64,000 nucleotides of DNA, from positions 682,001 to 746,000 of the forward strand of contig BSBN01000334.1 of assembly GCA_027924645.1 (NCBI GenBank). Reading direction: 5' to 3'. The position numbers and the translations under genes are program-made. Source of the DNA: Cunninghamia lanceolata. Its lineage: Eukaryota > Streptophyta > Pinopsida > Cupressales > Cupressaceae. Positions within the stretch are counted from its first letter, which is position 1; each line of letters starts with the position of its first letter. Shown piece after piece: positions 1 to 9,681 of this stretch. The notes under the pieces were generated by a model. That model had not been told where the DNA came from, made no database searches, and saw only the letters and a list, made by a program, of their open reading frames with translations.

Positions 1-19
1 AAGGAGAGTGAGAATTATA

Positions 20-2524
20 ATGGATTTCATGATGAATCCCTCTCAAATTGTTCTGCTCTTGGCATTAGTTGTAGCGGGATGCAATTTGATAGATATTGCG
101 GATTGTGTTAATTTAAAATCTTTCTCGCCATTTCAGAAAATGGGCAATGATGAAGTGCACTATTACAGACAAATAGTTGATCATTTCACGTTTTTACCAG
201 AGGGATCTCGGACTTTTGAGCAGAGATATTTTATCAACAAACATTACTGGGGCGGTGGGGAACAAAATTCTCCTATATTTGTCTGCATAGGGGGCAATTA
301 TAGTATAGAAACTGTATTAGGGGGAAAAGGCTGTGGATTCGCTTTGGAAAATGCATATAAATTCCAGGCGCTACTCCTTTTCATAGAGGTATTCAAATGT
401 TGTATAGAAATTTAACTTTTTAGCTTTTAAATCTATCAAAGTTCTGTAGAGTCTTGACATTTTGTCATGCATGTCTAGCATCGTTATTATGGAGAATCCA
501 TTCCAGAGCGGACGAAGGAAGAAATCCGTGCGAGTAAATTCGACTATTTAACTGTCGAACAGGCTTTGGGCGATTTTATCACTGTCATTGCAGATCTGAA
601 AAGAAAATTGTTTGCAGAAAGTTGTCCGGTGATAGTTTTTGGTGGATCATATGCAGGAAGTAAGTGAGGTTAAGATCTGGTATTAATGGTTTGGAGGAAA
701 TAAAGAAAGCATTATTAGTTAATCGTTTGCTGGTTCTTATTGGTTGTAGTGTTGGCTGCGTGGATGCGTTTGAAGTATCCCCACATTGCCCATGGGGTGC
801 TTGCATCATCTGCACCTATTTTTTCTGTGGATGACAAAATGCCGCAATGGGCTTATGACACTAGTGTAAAAACACCACCTGGCCCATGGGACTGGCAGGT
901 TAGTTTAGAAATTTGTTTTCACATTCTTTAAAATGGCTGGGCTAATACCATGCTAATACATGGCATTTAAGCTGGACAAAAATTACAAATATTTAACAAA
1001 CTAGGCTATTGATAAGAGGTATTACTCGCAATGTGTCACACTATGATATTATAAGGATTTCATTGCGTAGTTTTTGAGTCAAATACATTGATCCATATTT
1101 CATGAGTACTGGTTCACACGAATCAAACTCTCACGAGAATGACTAGTTCAGTTGGAGTAGTATTGGGATGAGTGATTTCTGGGGAATTCCCAATGCTTCA
1201 CCTTGGTTAGCATCACCTAAATGCAATGAGTGTTAAGTGGACCATTCATTCTCATGAAAGAGAACCACCACTCATGAAATATAGGTCAATGAGTGCTAAG
1301 TGCAAATTACAAATATTTAAGAAATTAAGCCATTGATGCAAATTACAAATATTTAAGAAATTATGCCATTAATAAGTAGAGGTATTTTTAGCAGTGTGTC
1401 AAATTATGATATTTATATCAGATTTAATTGTCTAGTTTTTGAGTCAAATTTAATGACCCATATTTTATGAGTAGTGGTTCACATGAACCCATCTCTCATT
1501 TTTGGTCCAGTTGAAGTAGTATTGGGAAGGATGACCTTCGAGGAAGTCCCAATACTTCACCCTTTTGAGCATCACCTAGATGCAATGAGTGCTAACTAGT
1601 GGACCATTCATTCTAATAAGAGATAGGTTTGTTTGAACCATTACTCATGAAATATGGCTTAATAAGTTTGACTAAAAAACTAGGCAGTTAAATCTTGATA
1701 AAAATATCATGAACTAAACTACGCAGTTAAATCTCGATAAAAATATCATAAACTAAACAATGTCATGTGTTGCAGATGTGCACTCAAAGGGTGTTTCCAT
1801 TCGAGCCAACACTGAATGCAGAAATGATTCCATTGAGCCCAGATAACATTAAATCCTATGCAGAGGAGTGCCAGAAGAGATATGGAGTAAAACCCAAGCC
1901 CCGCTGGCTAAAAACACAGTTTGGTGGGCTTGTAAGTGAAAATATCTCCTTACCATGCATAAAAACCTGGATTACTCATTTAAAAAGCTGGCCTGAATAG
2001 TTGACATACCATCTCATATATTGCATTATTATCTTGTAATCTGCAGGAAATTAAAACTGCTCTAAAGGGTTTTGCGAGCAATATCATTTTCTCAAATGGA
2101 TTGACCGATGCTTATAGTAGTTTAAGGTGTGAATCAGTAATTCATTAGATACGCAACTATGTCTGTTTCCTGTAAGTTCATTTCTCTTATTGTATTTGAT
2201 GATTGGAATTGAATTGCAGTATGTTGGAAAACATAACGGACAGTGTCATAGCACTGACAACTAAAGAAGGTAAGATGTTAGTAAATGTAAGGATTAAGCT
2301 AATAATAATGTTGAAGACAGTGACTATATATTATATTGTTGTTGAAATTAGGAACCCATTGTCAAGACTTGGAGCTTTCACATTCGGATGATCCATCATG
2401 GCTTCAAGAACAGAGATCAAAAGAGATTGAGTTAATAAAGAAATGGATAGCAGAATACAAGGAAGACTTGGAAAGCTTAACTACCCAAGCAAAAGCTAAT
2501 ACAGCGAGCCTTTCTCTTTATTAG
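20..2524 (+). CDS. Serine carboxypeptidase S28 family (lysosomal Pro-X carboxypeptidase-like), shortened
   Basis: Seven exons with canonical GT-AG borders join in frame: 20-388, 479-659, 750-898, 1776-1931, 2047-2126, 2220-2269, 2352-2524 (1,158 nt, 385 residues). ATG at 20 precedes a hydrophobic stretch rich in I/V/L/A, a likely signal peptide for the secretory/vacuolar route. Family S28 enzymes remove residues after proline. The nucleophile motif GGSYAG (Ser about 180) spans the exon 2/3 junction. The acid is Asp about 306 in SNGLTD, and the base is His about 331 in KEGTHC. The tail DPSWLQEQR is typical of the family. S28 proteins usually have about 490-510 residues; here exon 3 runs from the ASSAPIFS region straight into the conserved W-x-W-Q-x-CT segment, so about 110 or more residues of the cap domain are missing. 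After the catalytic Asp, the usual PWSGG is AYSSL. The gene may be a working divergent paralogue or a non-functional internal-deletion copy. Family assignment is firm; activity is doubtful. Confidence 0.85.
961..1640. repeat. Diverged tandem duplication inside intron 3 of the S28 gene
   Basis: Two related stretches of about 340 bp follow each other (about 961-1300 and about 1306-1640). Both carry, in order, AAATTACAAATATTTAA, GTCAAAT/GTCACAC..TATGATATT, TAGTTTTTGAGTCAAAT, CATGAGTA/TATGAGTA..GGTTCACA, GTAGTATTGGGA, CAATGCTTCACC/CAATACTTCACC and TGGACCATTCATTCT. They fill the long intron where exons for the missing cap segment would be expected. I see no coding remnant in them. Confidence 0.75.
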
Positions 2525-2759
2525 CTCTACTATGAGTTTTACTTGGAGAGACCGTATTGCTAGTTTTGTCGCATCCTGCCTAATTCTGCCATGGATAAAG
2601 CATACTATATGATAACTTCTCAATATTATTCTTGCACATATGAAACACAGTTTCTGTGGCATGCACAGAACAATCTGATAAATAATTTAATCTTCTCATC
2701 TTTCAACATTTTATGATAGAATATAAATCTGGTTTTTATATTTTTTTTGGGCTAATTTT

Positions 2760-2990
2760 TGTTAGAGAGTAATCAATAACTGTATATGTCAGTGCTGGTA
2801 GTTTACTTTTGTGCTGTCAATAAGAATTGTAGTTGTGTCAATTAAGTTTAGTTAGGTGTCAATAAATCCAAGTTAGGTGTCGTGTTAGACTCCAAATTTT
2901 TAGGAAGTTGTTGAGCTTGATTCCAACTATAAAATTGTAATTTGTTTGTTAAATAAATTGGAATAATTCATACAACAATTTTATTCTCCA
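2760..2990 (+). repeat. 5' LTR of TRIM-like element
   Basis: Starts TGTTAGAG, ends CTCCA just before the tRNA-Met-type primer-binding site. It matches the copy beginning at 3541. Confidence 0.7.
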
Positions 2991-3540
2991 ATTTAGTACC
3001 AGAACTAGACTAGGTGTGACTCCATCATTGGAGTGCCAAAAATATGAGAGTTGATTCTTGTAGAAATGGAGGTGATCACAAGAAGAGGAAAAGTGTATGC
3101 AGTGGCTGGACATGCAAGCAGAGTCTTATGTTTGTATTGCCATATTGAAAATTTATTGGTACATTTAACCCTCCATAGCTTGGCCACTCTATGCAGAGAA
3201 ACTGTTTATTTGTGGCAGAAGAGACTAATCTGCGGTGGCATTGGAGTCATTTGTTGGTCAGGCTCTTTGTTCAGTTTGTTGTGGGCAGGATTAGCAATTG
3301 CCATGTTGAGTTCAACTGTTTGTGTTTCAAGGCTGTCATGTGGGAGCATTGCTTCTTGTGATCATTGATAAGGATAGTTTTAGCTATATGAAGAAGATGA
3401 ATTTATTCAACTACTTGCTGATATAACTGTTAAATTTTGTGGGGATCACAATTTAGAAAAGGTTGTTAGAGGAAATATGGGTAAGGAGTGTTGTGCTCAT
3501 GCGAGAGTTGAGATAATTTAAGTTCTTCATTAAGGGGGAG

Positions 3541-3702
3541 TGTTAGAGTAATGAATAATTGTATATGTGAGTGCTGGCAGTTTACTTTTGTGCTGTCAAT
3601 GTAGTTATGTCAATTATGTTTCAATAAATTTGAATTAAGTGTCATGTTAGACTCCAAATTTATAGGAAGTTGTTAAGCTTGACTCCAACTATAAAATTGT
3701 TG
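3541..3702 (+). repeat. 3' LTR of TRIM-like element, truncated
   Basis: Starts TGTTAGAG immediately after the AAGGGGGAG purine tract. Similarity to the 5' copy stops after CCAACTATAAAATTG near 3702, so the last third of the LTR is missing. Confidence 0.7.
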
Positions 3703-4826
3703 AGCTAAGTGCATAGGGCCCAGCTTACACACTCACATCATATTATTTAATTGCACATAAAAATGGGTGTAACCGTTTTAGCCTTACTAATAATAACTAT
3801 AGGTAGCTCTTGACAAAATTGTCACCTTTCATTTAGCTGACAAAATTGTCACCTTTCATTTAGCTGGGTGTTTTACTGGGACTATCTGATGTCAGAGAAC
3901 GACAAATGTAATTTACATTGCCCGTTTTATTTTCTCCTACTTACCCTTTTTCGTTTGTATTACACGATTTTCCAATGGCACCATAGATAGAATCTGTTTT
4001 ATGCTCAACTTCCCCAAACACTCTGAGGCTGTGGCATTTCCAATGGTAAAGAAGGCATTCAAAAAGTGCAGAAAAATAACTTCATCTTTAAATAATACAT
4101 TGAAGCATAGTTGCTCTGTACAAGATTTTGCTCAACATAAGCAACGTGCCAATGATATTCATTCTCACTCTATATGGTTATACTAAACAGCAAGACACCG
4201 TTTCAGGCTAAACCCTGGAACTGCTGCATAGGATCAAAGGCTATAAGAAGAAGCACACCTTAAACTTATCATTTTCACCTCACCCAATTTGTTCTCATCC
4301 TTCTTCTAGGATTCTTCTCCAAGAGCCAATGGTGTGGGGCACATCTGTAACAGTTCTTGCAATTTATTGACTTTATCCAGATTGAAATTAGCTAGCTGAA
4401 CCACACCTGTCTGCACCTTTCTTCCATTCAAGGCTGTGATATTTTTTCTGACTGGTTTTCTCCACAGGTAATGGTGCGATGGTCACTTGGTACTCCAAAA
4501 TCTTCTATTCTACCAAGTGGGCTGTTGGAAATCTGTGCACTTTTATGTTTCTATAACTTTTTGATTCCATCGAAATTCTCTGTATGTAGCCTTGAAACTC
4601 TGTTTTACTTCATAAGGAATAATGTTTTTAAAAGTTTATTTTATAGGACGACTTAAAAAATATAGGATTTAGTCAAAGGGTAGTGAAGTTGAAAGGTTCC
4701 GAATGAACCCACCAGGGATCAAGTCTTATTGAGTGCAAGGCCCCCTACACCATAAGGGATGAGGTTGGGATCAAGCAAATTTGATGGAATGGATACCCCT
4801 CAGTGGAAGAAGTTCATCCTAAAGCT
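3703..4826. other. Gene-free stretch with one small duplication
   Basis: No coding region or element recognised. A perfect 27-bp tandem duplication (TGACAAAATTGTCACC...) lies at 3811-3864. Short ORFs here have no recognisable content. Confidence 0.5.
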
Positions 4827-4855
4827 TGTGCTCTGGTATTGGGTAGCAAAACACA

Positions 4856-4856
<1 letters not shown>

Positions 4857-4890
<34 letters not shown>
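4857..4890. repeat. (TG)17 microsatellite
   Basis: Uninterrupted TG dinucleotides. Confidence 0.97.
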
Positions 4891-4894
<4 letters not shown>

Positions 4895-5045
4895 TTTAAT
4901 TGTACTTTATACCAGTGAACACATAACAAATACAAAATCTATAAGCAATTTGTCTCAAAAAATAATGTTGTAGTAAGCCAATTTTCCCCTTGTGCTCTAG
5001 TATTGGGTAGCAAAACGAACTTGTGGATGATATAAAATCCTCCAT

Positions 5046-5047
<2 letters not shown>

Positions 5048-5103
<56 letters not shown>
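5048..5103. repeat. (AT)28 microsatellite
   Basis: Uninterrupted AT dinucleotides. Confidence 0.97.
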
Positions 5104-5105
<2 letters not shown>

Positions 5106-5215
5106 CCTAAGTGAAAGTTTAATTGTACTTTATGCTGGTGAGCACATAATGAATACAAAATCTATAAGCAATCTGTCTCAAAAAATAATGTTGTAGTAAG
5201 CCAAATTTCCCCTTA

Positions 5216-5882
5216 TCACAAAAAAAAAATTGGCTACTATGCATCAATGTCAAAGAAAAAGATTTCTTTTATAATGGAACGAAACCATTCTTTGTAGATG
5301 AATTATGAGACGTATAAAATACATCATTTTATGAAGATTTCTATTACTTCTTAAAATAGTTTGCAATTATTTAACTTTCCAAAGATTTCTATTACCCCAT
5401 TAAATTTAACATACACTACCCTCACCATTCTCTCCCATACTTGGTATAACAGATTCAATATGCACAACTAGAGATGAAGACATCCTAATTGATTTATGTA
5501 CACTACAAACAACAATCACACCCTTCATTCTTAGCTCTTGAATTCATTCGCTCATATCCCTCATATTAGCTTGGTGCCTCTACAATCTCATGTGAACTTT
5601 TCCCCTAACAATTTATAGTGCAGATGAGAATCATAAATGCTATAAAAGTATTGCTACATGGAATTCATGATCTACATCAAAGTGTGCAAATGTGATAGCT
5701 ATGAAAAGCATACTGAGAACAAATAGATGCAACATGCAATAACTATAGTGTGACCACATTGATAGGGCAGTTATTGGATGGTCAATGTTAAACCGAAACA
5801 TTAGAGTACTTCTAGTTTTTATCAGTCTCAATTTTTGATTAGTGGAGACCGAAACATTAGAAAACGCTTAATTTTAACAAGC
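5216..5882. other. Gene-free flank left of the DNA transposon
   Basis: A/T-rich DNA with no gene or repeat recognised. It ends in AAGC at 5879-5882, which is repeated on the far side of the transposon. Confidence 0.5.
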
Positions 5883-6769
5883 GGGTCAGTGTAAGAAGAT
5901 GGGGGGCCAAAAAGGGGTCTTAAGTGGCCACTTTTTTTCTGAAATCAGGAAATGCTGGCCTTGAATGAGAAATTGAGCTTAGTTACACTCAAAATTTAGA
6001 GATGCAACCAAAACAATGTTCATAGTGCTCCGAGTCTACTTTCTAAACTACTATTTTTTTTTGAAAATGACATAGATTCAGGGGTTCAAAAGAGGGAGCC
6101 ACAGAAATTAGTGTTGTTTCTGTCAAAAAAATATAACATAGCATGTTTTGTGACTCCCTCAAAAGGTCAACTTTTTTTTGGTATTTTTAAAATCGCTTCA
6201 GTGAGAAATTAGCTAATAGCATGTAGTTTATGCTTGATTTTTCTAATAATTTTTTGATGAATATTTGATTTTTTACTAATTTTCAAAGTGGACACATCCT
6301 AAAAAATAGAATTTTGGCCGTGCTACCCCTATAAATTATGAAAACTAATTGAAAATTATTTTTTTCTTTTTTTAATATGTGTAGAATGGAGTCTAGTTTC
6401 TAAATATGTAATTTTTTTGAAATTTCAATGAATAGTTAATTTACAATGAAAAAAAGACCAAACAGTGGTTTTTGCCCAAAAACAGACACACAAACAAAAG
6501 AAATTAAAGATAAAAGGCTTAACATTGTTAAAATATGAAAAAAATCACCTTGTCAAATAGCTAAGAGAAAGCCTAACATTACCTAGGTGTTTGATTTGTT
6601 CGACCTTGAAACACGTGCAAATCTGAGGGTTAGCACGAATGAAATTATGTGAAATCTTGAAGAATATGGAAAAAACACGTCTGTGGATGTTGAAAAGGCA
6701 CTCCAAGCCTTTGGGTTGGAAATCCAAAGCAAATCTCAAGCCTAAGGCTTGGGATTCCCAAAGCAAAAC

Positions 6770-6803
6770 ATAACGCGAGCGCGTTATAACGCGCTCGCGT
6801 TAT
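6770..6803. repeat. Perfect 34-bp palindrome, subterminal transposon motif
   Basis: The half-site ATAACGCGAGCGCGTTA is followed directly by its exact reverse complement. In an A/T-rich setting this GC-rich perfect palindrome stands out. Related half-sites recur at 6861-6894 and near the other end of the element, as expected for transposase- or accessory-protein-binding sites (inference). Confidence 0.9.
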
Positions 6804-6860
6804 TGTTTGCTTTGCATTTTCCCTTCTCCGCAAAAGTTTGTACTATTTGTCATGTTTTAA

Positions 6861-6894
6861 ATAATGCGAACGCATTATAACATGCTCGCGTTAT
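6861..6894. repeat. Degenerate second copy of the palindrome
   Basis: ATAATGCGAACGCATTA followed by TAACATGCTCGCGTTAT. Same 34-bp layout as 6770-6803, with several CG to TG/CA changes typical of decay of methylated CpG. Confidence 0.8.
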
Positions 6895-6929
6895 GTTCCC
6901 CTTGAATTTTTTTATGTTCAAGGTTATTA

Positions 6930-6970
6930 ATCATGTATGTATGTATGTATGCCTATATGTATGTATGTAT
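6930..6970. repeat. ATGT/TATG microsatellite
   Basis: Two runs of (ATGT)n separated by CCTAT. Confidence 0.8.
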
Positions 6971-7023
6971 AGTGTTGAGGGTAGAGATGGGAGTGAGCCA
7001 GATAGGGGAGGAGAGGCATGGTA

Positions 7024-8035
7024 GGCATGGTCATGTTTTTCACCCAAACATGTCAAAACATTCCTAGCTACATTGTACCGATGATATCCTTGAAGAGTCA
7101 AAAGTGTAAAAATGCAGCAATTTTTGACGAGATGTTACTCAAAAACTGTGTCACTTAGAAACATTCTATCTGAGGCAACACGATCACGTAGAGTGCCTCT
7201 ACAATAACCTCTCTTAATTTTTTATATCTTTGAGGCATTTGCCTGTGGTGAAAGGTTTTCTGCTGCCCCAAAAATTATCGGAAGGAGGTAGTGTAAAGTT
7301 GCAAAGGGGTGTAACTTTTGTCTTGCTTCTGATGCGACCAAACTGACTATTCCAACACATCCGGATGGGTACATTTACGCTAGGCATGGTCCTATTTTTC
7401 ACCCAAACATGTCGAAATAGTTCGAGTTACATTGTACTGACGATATCCCTGAAGAGTCCAAAGTGCAAAAAGGCAGCAATTTTTGACGAGATGTTACTAG
7501 AAAACTGTGTCACTTAGAAACATTCCATTTAAGGCAACACGATCATGTCGAGTGCCTCTACAATAACCTCTCTCAGTTTTTTATATCTCTGAGGCATTTG
7601 CCCGTGGTGAAAGGTTTTCTACTGCCCCAAAAATTGTAATAAGGAGGCAGTGTAAAGTTGCAAAGGGGTGTAACTTTCGTCTTGCTCTTGATGCGACCAA
7701 ACTGACTATTCCAACGCGTCCAGATGGGTATATTTACGTTAGGCATGGTCCTATTTTTCACCCAAACATGTCGAAACAGTCTGAGCTACATTGTACCGAC
7801 GATATCCCTAAAGAGTCCAAAGTGCAAAAAGGCAGCAATCTTTGACGAGATGTTATTTGAAAACTATTTCATCTGAGATAACACGATCATGTGGAGTGCC
7901 TCTACAATAACCTCTCTCAGTTTTTTATATCTCTGAGGCATTTGCCCATGGTGAAAGGTTTTCTGCTGCCCTAAAAATCGTCAGAAGGAGGCAGTGTAAA
8001 GTTGCAAAGGGGTGTAACTTTTGTCTTGCTCCACG
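7024..8035. repeat. Three tandem copies of a 359-bp repeat
   Basis: GGCATGGTC starts each copy at 7024, 7383 and 7742, giving two exact 359-bp steps. Shared blocks include TTTTTCACCCAAACATGTC, TTTGACGAGATGTTA, GAGTGCCTCTACAATAACCT and GTAAAGTTGCAAAGGGGTGT. The third copy has a deletion in the middle and stops near 8035. The copies lie inside the DNA transposon. Confidence 0.92.
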
Positions 8036-8925
8036 ACGCAAGTTTTAAGTTGATTTCCTCCACGGTGCCAATGTGAGGTCGTTTTGATGGAAAAGGGCAC
8101 CTTGATTCAGGATGTTGAATCTCCTTCCTCCTAGGTGCCAAAATGGATAGTTTAGACAAGAAAAGGCGCCTTAGTATACTTAGCTCATTTCTTGGCAATT
8201 TGATGGCTTCAATCACTTGTTCAAACCTATAGGAGACCATTTTATACTTAGGTGCTAGATCTTAGGATTTAGAACATCTTCCTTCAAGGTGCCAAAATGA
8301 GGTTATTTAAACACAAAAGTGCACCTCCATACAAGATGCTTATTCTCCTTCCACTTAGGTGCTCATTCATGATGATCTAAGTGACAATAGGCGCCTAGAC
8401 TTCCTTTGGTAAGATTTAGTCATTTTGAAGGTTCTAACACTAGGCGCTACAGTTGGAAGTGATTTGAAGTTCATTTTCCTCTAGGTGCCCAAAATGGATG
8501 GTGGAGACAAGAAAAGGTGCCTAGGCTTCTTTTGACGATTTTCAAAGTCTTCCTAAGTTATATTATGTTATATTGACCCTTAGGCACAAATGGATGATCT
8601 AGGATGACTCTAGGTGCATATCCAAAGTGATATCTTTCTAGGTGCAATCTTCACTAAATTTAGACTTCACTTTACATCAAGGCGCCAAAATGGATAGTTT
8701 AAAGAGAGGCAAAAATGCACCTAGAGGTATGATGCTCAGTTTGATGTGTTTGATCAACTTTGATAATCAAGATGAATTGCCTCCCTTAAGGCGCCCTCCT
8801 TTATACTTTGAAACATTCTTTCAATATCAAGGCGCAATTTTGAGGTTGTTTGGATGATGAAAGGTGCCTTGAGTTCTAGGCGGAGTTTTGAGGTTGTGCA
8901 AGTAGAGAAATGCGCCTAAGGTCTT
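8036..8925. repeat. Degenerate array of AGGTGCC/GGCGCC units
   Basis: A recurring module, roughly CTAGGTGCCAAAATGG, then ATGGTTTAGACAAGAAAA, then GGTGCCTTAG/GGCGCCTTAG, appears more than ten times with much divergence. Spacing between GGTGC/GGCGC cores is about 50-60 bp. It directly follows the 359-bp repeats within the transposon. No long ORF is maintained. Confidence 0.7.
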
Positions 8926-9681
8926 AAAGCAAATTTACACCTAAAATTGAAAATCCCCGAGGTATGACTTATGGAAGCCTATAGCCCCAATGTTATGTTG
9001 CATACTAAAATTAGGTAAGACTCAATGTAATCTCATAACCTCGCCTTATATGCAAGAGGAATTACATTTAATAACCACAATGGTCATCAGGTGCTCATAA
9101 GCATATGATTTTGACTATCTTATTCAAAACAACAAACATACTCTTTGCATCCCAATATGGTATAATAACAAGAAATTAAGATATATTTTCAATTGACCAT
9201 CTCATAAAGAATATGGATCAGCATACTTATTTGAATATTTTCAATTGAGCAACTCATAAAGAATATTAATATTTTTTGTTCAACATGATGATTCATTTTT
9301 TTTTTTAAATACAACTTTTATCTTTTAGTTCCAAAATGAGGTTTAGGTGATACTTCAATAACAATAGCTAGCTTATTGGATCAACACACATCCTATGTAA
9401 TACAATTGGACTTTAAATATTTGAAGTAGCCATCTACAAATATCCATTCAAACGTGGACTTATAATGCAAGTATGGACACCATCAATAAAAAAGATTTGT
9501 ATTAACCAAATATCCATATAGGCATACATCAATATCTATTGATATAAGTATAACATATATACAAAATAGCCATATAGGCTTACAAGAATGCCATATAGGC
9601 ATACAATGTCAACTATATGCAATACAAAATATATGTCCACAAATGCCATATAGGCATACAACAAAGGAACACAATAAAAAG
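8926..9681. other. Non-coding interior of the DNA transposon
   Basis: A/T-rich DNA downstream of the element's minus-strand gene. Short near-repeats of CATATAGGCATAC occur at 9526-9660. No gene seen. Confidence 0.5.

Larger units (their letters stand above)
2760..3702 (+). mobile_element. TRIM-like non-autonomous LTR retrotransposon
   Basis: Two direct repeats start TGTTAGAG (2760 and 3541) and share matching blocks such as GTTTACTTTTGTGCTGTCAA, CGTGTTAGACTCCAAATTT/CATGTTAGACTCCAAATTT and CCAACTATAAAATTG. The first can be followed to a CA at 2990 (231 bp). Next comes TTTAGTACCAGAAC (2991-3004), close to the initiator-Met tRNA primer-binding site TTGGTATCAGAGC. The purine tract AAGGGGGAG lies directly before the second repeat at 3532-3540. 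The second LTR loses similarity near 3702, so the 3' end is truncated. The internal 550 bp has no recognisable gag or pol. Size and structure fit a TRIM (terminal-repeat retrotransposon in miniature). It lies in the 3' flank of the S28 gene. Confidence 0.75.
4827..5215. repeat. Tandem duplication, each unit carrying its own microsatellite
   Basis: Two copies of a segment with TGTGCTCTGGTATTGGGTAG / TGTGCTCTAGTATTGGGTAG, then GTTTAATTGTACTTTAT and GTCTCAAAAAATAATGTTGT. The first copy holds (TG)n at 4857-4890 and the second holds (TA)n at 5048-5103. The same site has therefore expanded two different dinucleotides. Confidence 0.75.
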
